From: Flavobacterium ajazii
Lineage (GTDB): Bacteria > Bacteroidota > Bacteroidia > Flavobacteriales > Flavobacteriaceae
Direction: 5' to 3'
NCBI RefSeq assembly: GCF_010614725.1
Contig: NZ_JAAEHL010000003.1
Span: 186,001 to 250,000 of the forward strand
DNA: 64,000 bases
The position numbers and the translations under genes were made by a program. Below the pieces are notes generated by a model. That model searched no databases and was not told the origin of the DNA. It worked only from the letters and a program-made list of their open reading frames with translations. Positions 18,091 to 27,784 of the stretch are shown here, in pieces; position 1 is the stretch's first letter; the number at the start of each line of letters is the position of its first letter.

Positions 18091-18747
18091 TTAAATCTTT
18101 CCGTCAAAGGCATTTTTCAAAACTTCCCTTAATTCACTTAATATCATGGCGGTTGCCCCCCAAACCATATGATTCTGGATATTAAACGCGGGAACTGAAA
18201 TATTATCTGCATAAGAAGTTGATAATGTAGCCTCAATTATAATTTCATCGTTCAAAAAAACAGACAGCGGGAGTTCTATAATATCCGCAACTTCTCTTAT
18301 ATCCGGATAAAACGAAAGTTCCTGAGAAGAAATTCCCAAAAAAGGATGCACCAAAAAATTGCTGGGTGGAATATACATTGGAGTAAATTGCTTTATAATT
18401 TCAATTTTTTCAGATGAAACACCAATCTCTTCATAGGTTTCACGCAAAGCAGTTTCACTAAAATCGGCATCAGAAGCCTCATATTTTCCGCCTGGAAAAG
18501 CAATCTGGGATGAGTGGACACCATTATAAGCATTTCGAACAATTAAAATCAAATGTGCTTTTTCATTTTTGGGATACAACAACATCATTACGGCTGCAAT
18601 TCTGGGATTCTTTGTTGATAAATCAAGATTCTTCATTAGCTGAACACGTTCCAAAGGAGCCATTTTTACATGTGCCTTTTCGGCAGGAAGTTCAGCCGGA
18701 ATTATATTAGGAAGATGTTGTAAAAAATCTTGAAAATCCATAATCAA
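18091..18747 (-). CDS. Nudix hydrolase, coenzyme A pyrophosphatase type
   Basis: 218 residues. The Nudix box is 'GGKYEASDADFSETALRE' followed by 'TYEEIG'. The 'QIAFPGGKYE' lead-in is the CoA-pyrophosphatase (NudL/UPF0035) signature. The enzyme would hydrolyse CoA or acyl-CoA to 3',5'-ADP and phosphopantetheine. Upstream 'MMLLYPKNEKAHLILIVRN' and downstream 'PMYIPPSNFLVHPFLG' are also family-like. A 12-residue extension at the C-terminus is unremarkable. Confidence 0.87.
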   Translation of the reverse strand: MIMDFQDFLQHLPNIIPAELPAEKAHVKMAPLERVQLMKNLDLSTKNPRIAAVMMLLYPKNEKAHLILIVRNAYNGVHSSQIAFPGGKYEASDADFSETALRETYEEIGVSSEKIEIIKQFTPMYIPPSNFLVHPFLGISSQELSFYPDIREVADIIELPLSVFLNDEIIIEATLSTSYADNISVPAFNIQNHMVWGATAMILSELREVLKNAFDGKI

Positions 18748-18835
18748 AGTTTACTTTTGTACTTTCAAACAAATAAAATATAAATATAGTCCAGAAAACG
18801 CGCTTGCACAAGTTTTCTAAAATCAAATCCAGAAA

Positions 18836-19270
18836 ATGTACAGCAGAGAAGAATCACAAAAAATAAAAAGAGAATTTTGGGTAGCTTTCGCCGAAAAATA
18901 TCCGCGTAAATGGGTTTTATATAATACCAAAATCAAAGACTTTTCTTTTAAATTTTATGTAGACAATAAAAAAGCACAGGTTTTAATAGATATTGAACAC
19001 AGAAGTGACGAAAAACGAAATGCCTATTTTGAAAAAATTGAGGCTTTAAAAAATATTCTGGAAGAAGAATTCATTAAAGATTTGGTTTTCGAAAAAAACT
19101 ATACTTTAGAAAGTGGCAAAACCATCAGCAGAATTTGGGTTGAAAAGTCTGGCGTTGGCTTCAGCAACCGAAATACCTGGGATATCATTTTTGATTTCTT
19201 CAATGAAAAAATGCATTCCCTTGAAATGTTCTATCTGGAATATGATGAATTTATCAAAGACATTGAGTAA
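18836..19270 (+). CDS. DUF4268 domain protein
   Basis: 144 residues, nearly all one DUF4268 domain ('QKIKREFWVAFAEKYPRKW', 'FSFKFYVDNKKAQVLIDIEH', 'SGKTISRIWVEKSGVGFSNR'). The domain is related to restriction-endonuclease-like and nuclease-associated proteins, but the stand-alone version has no known function. Divergent from the Nudix gene, with a strong terminator downstream. Confidence 0.75.
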   Translation: MYSREESQKIKREFWVAFAEKYPRKWVLYNTKIKDFSFKFYVDNKKAQVLIDIEHRSDEKRNAYFEKIEALKNILEEEFIKDLVFEKNYTLESGKTISRIWVEKSGVGFSNRNTWDIIFDFFNEKMHSLEMFYLEYDEFIKDIE

Positions 19271-19300
19271 CTTTCTAAGTTTCTGAGAAACCAAAATAAA

Positions 19301-19348
19301 AAAGGAAAACCCTGCAACTTTTTACAATTAGCAGGGTTTCCTTTTTTT
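19301..19348. terminator. Bidirectional terminator
   Basis: AAAGGAAAACCCTGC / GCAGGGTTTCCTTT arms around a ~15-nt loop, with A- and T-runs outside, between convergent genes. Confidence 0.75.
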
Positions 19349-19352
19349 TAAA

Positions 19353-19763
19353 TCAGACCGTAAAAATATTATAAACAATAATATGATCATCATAATTTAT
19401 ATAAAGCTGCTTACGATAATCCTGTTTTTTTCGGGTTATAATTGAAAGTTTGCAATCTCTTCCTTCATTGTCTTTGCATATGAAAGAATACACTATATCT
19501 GTATCATTTTCTTCTCTTTCAATATAATCCAGGATATTAAAAAGCTGAATTTCCTGAGAATACACTACAATTCTGTGTTTATCGGTATCTAAAACCACAG
19601 AAAGATTTACTAAATCCAAATTGGACCACTCTCCCCATTTTCCTTTTTGATTTTTCTGTAAAACACTAAAACCTGAAGTTTTGAAACGGTATGACTGGCC
19701 GTAAGACTGCTGTACGCCAAATGCTAAAAAAAGAAACAAAATATAGTTACGTAAAGTATTCAT
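19353..19763 (-). CDS. Hypothetical exported protein
   Basis: 136 residues with a signal peptide ending near 'FGVQQSYGQ'. The mature part is beta-rich ('YRFKTSGFSVLQKNQKGKW', 'HRIVVYSQEIQLFNILDY'). No family recognised. It is the last gene of a three-gene minus-strand run behind the NMO/FabK-like oxidoreductase, 17 bp away. Confidence 0.7.
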   Translation of the reverse strand: MNTLRNYILFLFLAFGVQQSYGQSYRFKTSGFSVLQKNQKGKWGEWSNLDLVNLSVVLDTDKHRIVVYSQEIQLFNILDYIEREENDTDIVYSFICKDNEGRDCKLSIITRKKQDYRKQLYINYDDHIIVYNIFTV

Positions 19764-19780
19764 AATGTAGTTTGGGGCAA

Positions 19781-20725
19781 TTAAAATTCAAATTTACTTT
19801 TTTCCTGACAGGCAACTTCAAAATCGGACATTATTTGTTGTATAATTTGTTTTACAGGTAAAATTTCATGAATTAATCCTGCAATTTGTCCTATTTCAAG
19901 CTCTCCTTCCTCAAGATCACCTTCAAACATTCCTTTTTTTGCTCTTGCTCTCCCTAAAAGCTGCTCCAAATCTTCTCTTGATGGGCATTTTGCATATAAA
20001 TCCTGAACATCCTGATAAAATTTATTTTTAATCAAACGAACCGGCGCCAGCTCTTTCAGGGTCAATTGAGTCCCCCCTTCTTTTATACTAACTATTTTTT
20101 CTTTGAAATTATTATGGGCTGAAGATTCGACAGATGCTGCAAAACGGCTTCCTATCTGAACACCGTCAGCACCCAGAACCATTGCAGCAAGCATTCCTCT
20201 TCCTGTAGCAATCCCTCCGGCAGCGATAAGTGGAATGTTTATTTTTTCTTTTACAATCGGAATCAGCGTGAGAGTTGTCGTTTCATCACGACCGTTATGC
20301 CCACCGGCTTCAAAACCTTCGGCAACAATAGCATCTACTCCCGCTTCCTGAGCTTTAAGGGCAAATATACTGCTACTCACAACATGCACAACCGTAATTC
20401 CTTTTGATTTTAAAAAAGAGGTCCATGTTTTAGGATTTCCTGCCGAGGTAAAAACAATTTTCACTCCTTCGTCAACCACAATATTCATGATATCTTCAAT
20501 GTTTGGATATAACATCGGAATATTGACACCAAACGGTTTATCGGTCGCTTTTTTGCATTTCTGAATGTGCTCTCTTAAAACTTCAGGGTACATTGACCCT
20601 GCTCCGATGAGTCCTAAACCACCAGCGTTACTAACTGCAGAAGCTAACTTATAGCCACTGTTCCAAACCATTCCTCCCTGAATTATTGGATATTTTATAT
20701 TGAAAAGCTGAGTGATTTTATTCAT
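19781..20725 (-). CDS. Nitronate monooxygenase / FabK-like FMN oxidoreductase
   Basis: 314 residues, a TIM-barrel FMN enzyme of the 2-nitropropane dioxygenase family. Signatures are 'YPIIQGGMVW', 'AGGLGLIGAG', 'AIVAEGFEAGGHNG', and the phosphate-binding 'AAGGIATGRGMLAAMVLGAD' with 'QIGSRF'. The family includes nitronate monooxygenases and FabK enoyl-ACP reductases. The sequence alone does not separate these. It follows the subtilase gene by 9 bp. Confidence 0.83.
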   Translation of the reverse strand: MNKITQLFNIKYPIIQGGMVWNSGYKLASAVSNAGGLGLIGAGSMYPEVLREHIQKCKKATDKPFGVNIPMLYPNIEDIMNIVVDEGVKIVFTSAGNPKTWTSFLKSKGITVVHVVSSSIFALKAQEAGVDAIVAEGFEAGGHNGRDETTTLTLIPIVKEKINIPLIAAGGIATGRGMLAAMVLGADGVQIGSRFAASVESSAHNNFKEKIVSIKEGGTQLTLKELAPVRLIKNKFYQDVQDLYAKCPSREDLEQLLGRARAKKGMFEGDLEEGELEIGQIAGLIHEILPVKQIIQQIMSDFEVACQEKSKFEF

Positions 20726-20734
20726 TCAAAAATA

Positions 20735-22336
20735 TTATTGTTTTATGATTTTCCCTGTTTTATGCAAACCATCGGCATCTAAAGTGTAAAAATAAAGTCC
20801 ACTTTTTAAGGATTCAACTGAAACAACTGAATTTCCTTCCGTAATTTTTTTGTATAACACTTTTTGTCCCAAAACTGAGTAAATCGAAACCATAGCATTA
20901 TTAACTGTGTTTGAAAACGAAAATACAATATGAGTTCTTGCAGGATTTGGATACACCTTAAAATCACTATTTACAAAATTCTCAACTTCCAGAGTAGTAC
21001 CAAAATTTGGGATTCCGTAACCGTAATTATTGTTCGGAGTTAAATACTTATCTGAAGACTGAATGACCATATCCCTGATTTCCTGATTTGTTTTTGACGG
21101 ATAAGCCTGCCACAAACAGGCAATTGTTCCTGCCATAATCGGACATGAAAAAGAAGTTCCGTTTGCTGTACCTATATTCCCCGAAACGTCAGAAACTACA
21201 GCTGCAGTCCCTTGTGCCATAACATCAGGTTTTATTCTTCCATCGTAACTTGGCCCTATTGAACTAAAACTGGATTTTACTTTAGAAGCCGTCACAGCAC
21301 CAACTGTAATAACCGAAACAGCATCTGCCGGTGAACCAATATGTTTTTCTGTCTGCTCTCCTTCATTGCCTGCAGAAGCAACAACTATTATTCCTTTACT
21401 GAATGCAATTTCTGCACCTCTGGATATAAAATTAGTTGTTCCGTTCATATCACTGTAAACATGACTATAGTTGGCATTATCATAACCAAAATATCCTAAA
21501 GAAGTTGTAATGATATCGACACCTAAACGATCTGCTTCTTCTGCTGCTTCTACCCAAAGTGATTCCTCAACTGGGTTTTCTGAAGCTCCATTTTCTGTAA
21601 TAAACAAATAATATGATGCATCGGGTGCAGTACCTATCAACTGGTTTTCTTTATATCCTCCCATAGTTGAAAGCACTGAAGTTCCATGACTGTCACCGGT
21701 ATAAAAATTCGCATTTCTGGAAACGTAATTGTACCCCCCCAGAATTTGATTGTTATCTCTTAACTTTTGAAAAGGCTGAGCTGTATTTACACCTGGAAAA
21801 CCACTATCCAAAACAGCAATTATTTTTCCGGAACCTGTATAATTTTGCTGGTGCAGAACTTGTCCGTTGAGCATTTGTATCTGGTTTGCAGATGTTCCGT
21901 AATTATAATTAATCGTTGTTTTGAGTTTATCGTTCGTTGCTGCAATTCGATTTTCAATTACCTTTTTAGAAGTTGTATTTAATGCCTTATCCGCAAAAAC
22001 AACTTTATCCACAAAAGTAAATGATTTTAAAGCATTCACATTAACCTGAGTACCTCTAACATGAAGCGCATTCAGCCATTTGGACTGTGCCAGAACTGTA
22101 ATACCGGTACTTCCTGTTACCTGATTAACATAAGTTGTTTCCAAAGGCACATCAGTAATATTCAAAGCAATATTTTGGTTCGTCCTACGATCAAGGGCAC
22201 GCTGTGAAAGCATTAATAAAGGAGAATCCAGATAAGTCTGAGCATTGGGTTTAGCATTAAAATACACCCAGGCATCTTCCTGTGAAAACATCACAGTTGA
22301 AATCAATAAAAATAAAAAAGCGTAATGTTTCTTCAT
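20735..22336 (-). CDS. Secreted S8 (subtilisin-like) serine protease with type IX secretion sorting domain
   Basis: 533 residues. Signal peptide (1-18), propeptide-like region, then the S8 catalytic triad: Asp in 'IAVLDSGFPG', His in 'GDSHGTSVLS', Ser in 'NGTSFSCPIMAG', with the oxyanion Asn in 'VVASAGNEGE'. The C-terminal ~75 residues, starting 'FKVYPNPARTHIVFSF' and ending 'TGKIIKQ', form a type A T9SS sorting domain, so the enzyme is exported across the outer membrane and probably surface-bound. T9SS genes themselves are outside the window. Confidence 0.92.
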   Translation of the reverse strand: MKKHYAFLFLLISTVMFSQEDAWVYFNAKPNAQTYLDSPLLMLSQRALDRRTNQNIALNITDVPLETTYVNQVTGSTGITVLAQSKWLNALHVRGTQVNVNALKSFTFVDKVVFADKALNTTSKKVIENRIAATNDKLKTTINYNYGTSANQIQMLNGQVLHQQNYTGSGKIIAVLDSGFPGVNTAQPFQKLRDNNQILGGYNYVSRNANFYTGDSHGTSVLSTMGGYKENQLIGTAPDASYYLFITENGASENPVEESLWVEAAEEADRLGVDIITTSLGYFGYDNANYSHVYSDMNGTTNFISRGAEIAFSKGIIVVASAGNEGEQTEKHIGSPADAVSVITVGAVTASKVKSSFSSIGPSYDGRIKPDVMAQGTAAVVSDVSGNIGTANGTSFSCPIMAGTIACLWQAYPSKTNQEIRDMVIQSSDKYLTPNNNYGYGIPNFGTTLEVENFVNSDFKVYPNPARTHIVFSFSNTVNNAMVSIYSVLGQKVLYKKITEGNSVVSVESLKSGLYFYTLDADGLHKTGKIIKQ

Positions 22337-22382
22337 AAAAATTTACTTTTTAAGGTGAGAACCTTTTTAAAAAAGTATAAAG

Positions 22383-23570
22383 CTATGAAATTACTCCCGA
22401 ACCAACTAATTCATTTCCTAAATGCCATGCTACAAACTGTCCTTCAGTAATGGCTGATTGCGGTTCATCGAAACGAACGTACATTCCTTTTTCAAATTGG
22501 TATAAAGTTGCTTTTTGTAAAGGCTGACGATAACGAATTCTTGCCATTACTTCCATACTCTCTCCAGCCTTCAAAGCCAAATCCGTACGAATCCAGTGAA
22601 CCTCGGATTTTTCTATAAACAATGCTTTTTTAAACAATCCAGGATGATTGCTTGTAAGACCTGTATAAATCGTATTGGTTTCAACATCAGTTGCAATAAC
22701 AAATAACGGATCAGTAGTTCCTCCAACATTTAATCCTTTTCTTTGTCCAACAGTAAAATAATGAGCTCCCTGATGTTTCCCCATAATTTTTCCCGTCTCA
22801 GGACGATAATTTAATTTTTTGGAGTCAATTTTCAATTCTTCTTCTAAAGATAATCCAACTGGTTTTTCAACACCATAAATCGGATCATTTTTGTCTATCT
22901 GAACAATTTCGCCTTCCTTTGGCTGTAATTTTTGCTGTAAAAATTCCGGCAAACGTACTTTTCCAATAAAACAAAGTCCTTGTGAATCTTTCTTTTCTGC
23001 CGTTACCAATTCCATTTCAGCAGCGATTTCGCGAACTTCAGGTTTAGTCAAAGCTCCGATTGGAAATAATGCTTTAGATAATTGTTCCTGAGATAACTGA
23101 CATAAAAAATACGATTGGTCTTTGTTATTATCTGCTCCTGCAATCAACTGATAAACTGATTTGCCATCAACTTCAATTTCACTTTTTTGACAATAATGTC
23201 CTGTCGCCACATAATCAGCCCCCAGACTTAGGGCAATTTTCATGAAAACATCAAATTTGATTTCGCGGTTACAAAGCACATCAGGATTTGGAGTTCTTCC
23301 TTTTTCGTATTCGTTGAACATGTAATCAACGATTTTTTCTTTATATTCTTCGCTTAAATCAACAGTCTGAAACGGTATTCCGAGTTTTTCTGCTACCAAT
23401 AAGGCATCATTACTGTCTTCTAACCACGGACATTCATTGGAAATAGTAACGGAGTCATCGTGCCAGTTTTTCATAAAAAGACCAATAACTTCATATCCCT
23501 GCTGCTGCAGCAAATAAGCCGCAACACTGGAATCTACTCCTCCGGAAAGTCCGACAACTACACGTTTCAT
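22383..23570 (-). CDS. mnmA: tRNA-specific 2-thiouridylase MnmA
   Basis: 395 residues. ATP-dependent enzyme that makes 2-thiouridine at wobble U34 of tRNA-Lys, -Glu and -Gln. PP-loop '[15 protein letters not shown]' at the N-terminus, catalytic cysteines in '[12 protein letters not shown]' and 'SQGLCFIGK', and the family motif '[11 protein letters not shown]'. Full length. A single transcription unit with a perfect -7 box at 23600-23607. Confidence 0.96.
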   Translation of the reverse strand: MKRVVVGLSGGVDSSVAAYLLQQQGYEVIGLFMKNWHDDSVTISNECPWLEDSNDALLVAEKLGIPFQTVDLSEEYKEKIVDYMFNEYEKGRTPNPDVLCNREIKFDVFMKIALSLGADYVATGHYCQKSEIEVDGKSVYQLIAGADNNKDQSYFLCQLSQEQLSKALFPIGALTKPEVREIAAEMELVTAEKKDSQGLCFIGKVRLPEFLQQKLQPKEGEIVQIDKNDPIYGVEKPVGLSLEEELKIDSKKLNYRPETGKIMGKHQGAHYFTVGQRKGLNVGGTTDPLFVIATDVETNTIYTGLTSNHPGLFKKALFIEKSEVHWIRTDLALKAGESMEVMARIRYRQPLQKATLYQFEKGMYVRFDEPQSAITEGQFVAWHLGNELVGSGVIS

Positions 23571-23599
23571 TCTAAATTGTTTATGTTTTTACAAGGGTG

Positions 23600-23607
23600 C
23601 AAAGATA
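23600..23607 (-). promoter_or_regulatory. -7 promoter box of mnmA
   Basis: Minus strand TATCTTTG (TAnnTTTG), 29 nt before the start codon. Confidence 0.55.
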
Positions 23608-23712
23608 AATCAAATTATAGATAATTCGGGCAGTTTTAATCAGTTTATCCAATCGGGGAACAGATAAAACTTATGTTTTATTTGATTACTTTTAATTCTC
23701 AATAAAAAAATC

Positions 23713-25587
23713 ATGAAAAAACATCTTTACAGTCTGTTTTTCTTTTTCATAATGTTATCTCTGAGTGCTCAGCGTCATTCATCTTCCTTACCAAATTACG
23801 AAGCTTTTAAGGTATTTCGGGGAAAACCTTTATCTGATAAATTTTCGAATATAGAATCGGTAAAGGTTATTTACGATTTGAAAAAACAAAAAATGTATTA
23901 CTTCGACAGCAGTTTTATTCCACTGCATTTCGAATTCGTTACTAATTATTTAGGTTATGACAAAGGTTTGGAGATTTTCAACAACAACAATTACAGCAAT
24001 ACCGAAAAAAACAGAGAGTTTTTACTCGGAAATCTTAATCACATAAAAAATACTGATAAATGGATTTTTGAACTTGCCACATCTGACCACATGCCAATTG
24101 CACTCACTGAACGCTTTTTTAATCTAATTGTACAATCGACTTTTATTGGAAAAAACTTAAAATTTTACCTGAACAACCCTGAAAAAATAGAATGGTTCCA
24201 ACAAGGAAAATTTAAAATCCCCTGTGTAAAATCAGATTATATTTTTAACGAAGTTACGTATCAGGAAGTGGTTTCAGGAAGCAACATTGGTATACTGAAA
24301 CAGTATAAAATAAAGGATTTAGAAAGTGTAAAACCAAAATCTGATGAAATTATTATTTTAGACGGAACACCTGATGTTCTCCCAAACGTAAGAGGCATCA
24401 TTGTAAACGAACTTCAGACTCCGTTGAGCCATTTGGTACTTTTAGGGAAAAACAGAAAAATTCCCATTATGGCATATACAACTGTTGATAAAGACAATAA
24501 TATCAAAAAATTACTTTCGAAAAAAGTCGAATTAAAAATTGAAACCGATACCTTTTTCATCAAAGAAAGCAACAAAAAAATAATGCTAAAAACTAATTCA
24601 AAAAAGAAAAAATTAGTCATCGACAGTAGTGTTACTCAATTAGTAGATTTATCCAAAATCCCTAAAAAAGGGGTGAATTATATTGGTTCGAAAGCACAAA
24701 ACATGGCTTACCTGATTGCTATTTCAAAAGAAATCTCTTTTAAAACACCCGAAGACGCCTATGCCATTCCGTTTCACTTTTATTTGAAACACACTCAGAA
24801 AAAAGCTATTTCTCCTTTGATAAAAGAACTTTTATCTTCACCACATAAAGATTCAGCACAATGGATAAACCAACAGTTAAAGAAAATTCGGGATGCTATT
24901 AAAAAAGAACCGATTGATCCGGAATTAATTACTAATCTAAATAAAACTTTTAAAAACAGGGCTTTTAAGAATTTTAGGTTCCGATCTTCAACTAATGCCG
25001 AAGATTTAGATGATTTTAATGGTGCTGGTTTATACGATTCTAAAACCGGAATTTTAAGAGACAGTATCAAAACTTTTGAAAAGGCCATTAAACAGGTTTG
25101 GGCGAGTACCTGGAACGAAGGCTCTTATAACGAAAGAGAACTTTTTGGTATTGATCAGCAAAACATTGCAATGGGCGTCCTGGTGCATCGGTCTTTTCCT
25201 GACGAACTTGCCAATGGCGTTGTAATCACAAAAAATATCTTTCGAAAAGATTTTCCCGGAATTACGGTTAATGTCCAAAAGGGCGAAAACTCGGTTGTTA
25301 AACCAGAAAAAGGAGAAATCTGTGAACAATTTGTCGGCTACTATTTTAATTCTGAAAAAGAAGAAGATTTTGAAACCGATTATACTTCGAATTCAAACTT
25401 AAACAACAATCAGCCTTTATTGACCCGAAAAGAAATGAGCTGGCTTTTTCTGGTCAGTACAACAATTGAAGAAAAAATGTATCGTTACTGGAAAAAGAAC
25501 CGGTATCACCCTGTTGATATTGAATTTAAAATTGTGGGCGAAAAAAGAGATTTATACATTAAACAGGTACGCCCATTTAATGAATAA
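23713..25587 (+). CDS. Exported protein with PEP/pyruvate-binding (PPDK N-terminal) domain
   Basis: 624 residues with a signal peptide ('FFFFIMLSLSAQ'). The middle carries 'VRGIIVNELQTPLSHLVLLG' (~225-245), like the swivelling His domain of PEP synthase. The C-terminal ~310 residues hold a PPDK-type ATP-grasp domain with 'IGSKAQNMAYL', 'RFRSSTNAEDLDDFNGAGLY' and 'KQVWASTWNEGSYNERE'. The first 220 residues are unrecognised. An ATP-grasp kinase fold behind a signal peptide is odd, because ATP is cytosolic; a non-catalytic or binding role is possible. Confidence 0.78.
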   Translation: MKKHLYSLFFFFIMLSLSAQRHSSSLPNYEAFKVFRGKPLSDKFSNIESVKVIYDLKKQKMYYFDSSFIPLHFEFVTNYLGYDKGLEIFNNNNYSNTEKNREFLLGNLNHIKNTDKWIFELATSDHMPIALTERFFNLIVQSTFIGKNLKFYLNNPEKIEWFQQGKFKIPCVKSDYIFNEVTYQEVVSGSNIGILKQYKIKDLESVKPKSDEIIILDGTPDVLPNVRGIIVNELQTPLSHLVLLGKNRKIPIMAYTTVDKDNNIKKLLSKKVELKIETDTFFIKESNKKIMLKTNSKKKKLVIDSSVTQLVDLSKIPKKGVNYIGSKAQNMAYLIAISKEISFKTPEDAYAIPFHFYLKHTQKKAISPLIKELLSSPHKDSAQWINQQLKKIRDAIKKEPIDPELITNLNKTFKNRAFKNFRFRSSTNAEDLDDFNGAGLYDSKTGILRDSIKTFEKAIKQVWASTWNEGSYNERELFGIDQQNIAMGVLVHRSFPDELANGVVITKNIFRKDFPGITVNVQKGENSVVKPEKGEICEQFVGYYFNSEKEEDFETDYTSNSNLNNNQPLLTRKEMSWLFLVSTTIEEKMYRYWKKNRYHPVDIEFKIVGEKRDLYIKQVRPFNE

Positions 25588-26145
25588 TCAATAGAAAACC
25601 AACAGGTCAATTTCGTTTAAAACTCCATTTATATTCACAATTTTAAAATCAAAATCTTCAATATTAATTTTTTCCTGAACAGATTTCCGAATGTTTTGAT
25701 TATCTAAGACAAAGCCCTTTTCTAAAACAATTTTTACCTCAACAGAATTAAGGTATTTTAATGCTTTTTTATTTACAATTACCGAAGCCATAATATAAAA
25801 GCCAATAATAATTAGCTGAAAAAACAGTAAAATTTCAATCTTTTCATACGGATACATAATATCCAGAATAGAAAGCGTAATGGTTGCAAAAAGAAAAATA
25901 ATAGCGTTTACGGTAAACGATTGTGTCCTGAATCTTAAAATGGAAAAAATCGCAAATAACCCAAAACCTATCCCTACTCCAATTTCAATTTTGGTAAACA
26001 AATAACAAAGCGAGAAAGTACAAAGCCCGACAATAACCATCAATGGATTTATGGTTTCATTATCTTTTCTGTTAGAGAAAAAATACAAGACCAGAATTGA
26101 AAAAAACAATAAAAAAAATCTTCCTGAAAGTTCGTTTAAATCCAT
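25588..26145 (-). CDS. DUF4956 membrane protein
   Basis: 185 residues. Four hydrophobic segments lie in the first ~130 residues. 'IGVGIGFGLFAIFSILRFRT' is the most characteristic DUF4956 stretch, and a soluble ferredoxin-like C-terminus follows ('NSVEVKIVLEKGFVLDNQNI'). In other bacteria DUF4956 genes neighbour VTC polyphosphate polymerases or CotH, but neither is present here. The stop codon abuts the convergent upstream gene, with no intergenic space. Confidence 0.8.
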   Translation of the reverse strand: MDLNELSGRFFLLFFSILVLYFFSNRKDNETINPLMVIVGLCTFSLCYLFTKIEIGVGIGFGLFAIFSILRFRTQSFTVNAIIFLFATITLSILDIMYPYEKIEILLFFQLIIIGFYIMASVIVNKKALKYLNSVEVKIVLEKGFVLDNQNIRKSVQEKINIEDFDFKIVNINGVLNEIDLLVFY

Positions 26146-26243
26146 TTAAATCAAATTTTTAGCAAATCAAATTTAAACAATTTATCTTTCTTTCAGGAAG
26201 ATCTGTATACTCGTTACTGTTTTTTTCGAAACAACTAATAAAA

Positions 26244-26948
26244 CTATTCCATTTTTGGTTTTGAGTCGGCCTGATAATTGCTTTTCGGATCGCTCATATT
26301 TACTTCTTTCGTTAATTTACCTTTTAGATAAAACTGCCACATCCCTACTTTTTTGCCGTTCAGGAATTTACCTTTTGAAGCCACTGCGCCATCTAAATCA
26401 TAAAAAATAGCTTCTCCATTAAACTGGTCTTTCACATAAGCTGTTTCTTCCTGAATGATTCCGTTTTGCCCAAATTTTTTATAAACACCTTCTTTCAGGC
26501 CACTTTTGTATGTTACTTCTTCAGCAACTTTTGCATTTGGGTAATAAACGGTTCTTTTGCCGTCCAGCTTTCCATTTTTATAATTTTCAACCGTCATTAA
26601 AACCTTAGACGCTTTGTGATAATATTTCCATTCGCCTTCATAATTTTTTCCTATCACTTTTCCTTCGCTTACTATATTTTTCTTCTGATCATAAAAAATA
26701 GTATAGGCACTTCCGTCATTAGCACTAAAATCCCGTGTTGCTATAACATCTCCTTTTTTAGTATCATCAAAAAACTTAAAAATACCAACTTCTTTTCCGT
26801 GGCTGAAAGTGCCCTCATAACGTGGTCTTTTAGAAACTTCATAAATACCTTTCCATACACCGTCTTTTTTGCCATTTGAATCCAGCTTGTTAAAATCCTG
26901 AGCAAACGTAACAGCTCCCATTAAAAACAAAAACCAAAAATTTTTCAT
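26244..26948 (-). CDS. YwqK-family MORN-repeat protein
   Basis: 234 residues from the ATG at 26948, which begins a signal peptide ('FWFLFLMGAVTFAQ'); an earlier in-frame start at 27023 would put a non-signal sequence in front. At least six MORN-type repeats follow, for example 'GKKDGVWKGIYE', 'YEGEWKYYHKASK', 'GKLDGKRTVYYPNA', 'GLKEGVYKKFGQNG' and 'GKKVGMWQFYLKG'. Databases often label these as YwqK antitoxins, but no toxin is adjacent. A periplasmic or surface structural role is as likely. Confidence 0.8.
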   Translation of the reverse strand: MKNFWFLFLMGAVTFAQDFNKLDSNGKKDGVWKGIYEVSKRPRYEGTFSHGKEVGIFKFFDDTKKGDVIATRDFSANDGSAYTIFYDQKKNIVSEGKVIGKNYEGEWKYYHKASKVLMTVENYKNGKLDGKRTVYYPNAKVAEEVTYKSGLKEGVYKKFGQNGIIQEETAYVKDQFNGEAIFYDLDGAVASKGKFLNGKKVGMWQFYLKGKLTKEVNMSDPKSNYQADSKPKME

Positions 26949-27196
26949 ATTTTCTTTTTCTATATAACAGCAAACATTGTTTTTTAGTATTGCAAATGTA
27001 TAATCATTTAAAGAGAAACACATTTATTTCGCCCATAAAAAATCATAAATAACTCAAAATAAAGCACATTTTTTTTTGCAATAAAATTTTAAAAAGCTTT
27101 TATAATTTATAGAATAACTGTTCTAATTTAAACTATATTCGCAAAAAAGAAATACCAAAAATTATTATAAACCCAAGTATTAAATCCATACCCTTA

Positions 27197-27646
27197 ATGA
27201 AATCCTTAAAACTACTTTTTCTAACCCTTTTTATAGGTGCAGCACAATTACATGCGCAGGCTAAAATTGAATCTATTACCTACAAATACCACCCACATTT
27301 TATGACAACCGACATAGGTCAGCCTGTTGCCGGAACTTATTTAATTGAAGGGAAAAAACAACCCATAATTCAGATAAATGCTGATGGAACAGGTGTTTTT
27401 CAGTTAGAAAATCTGTCAAAAAAAGAAATGGTATGGGGAATCGAATGCAGCGATGAAGGTATTCCGATCTACAAAGAAGGATACAACAGTTCATCTTATA
27501 CATTCTGGTACAAATTAAAAGGAAGCGGTGAATGGCTTTACACACAATTTCTGATTCTTCCAACCAAGAAAAAAATGTACCTTTTGGGAGATCGTGTAAA
27601 AGATTATGGAGATCCAAATGAAGTAAAAACTCCGGCATCTAACTAA
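27197..27646 (+). CDS. Hypothetical exported protein
   Basis: 149 residues with a signal peptide ('LLFLTLFIGAAQLHAQ'). The mature part is beta-rich and aromatic ('TFWYKLKGSGEWLYTQFLIL'). No family recognised. Located 138 bp before the acyl-CoA synthetase gene without overlap. Confidence 0.7.
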   Translation: MKSLKLLFLTLFIGAAQLHAQAKIESITYKYHPHFMTTDIGQPVAGTYLIEGKKQPIIQINADGTGVFQLENLSKKEMVWGIECSDEGIPIYKEGYNSSSYTFWYKLKGSGEWLYTQFLILPTKKKMYLLGDRVKDYGDPNEVKTPASN

Positions 27647-27784
27647 AAGATGTTTTTATGAGAAAATAGAACGTTTTCGTTGCTTTTCAAAACACATTCT
27701 TAAATTTCGGATTTTATTTTACCAAAATGAAAATTTTATCTAATTTTTATTTAATTTGCAATAAAATTCAACAAATCTTATAAA

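Noticed and set aside
25054..25329. Minus-strand ORFs opposite the PEP/pyruvate-binding gene
   Set aside because: They are complementary-strand shadows of a well-supported gene, without start signals or similarity.
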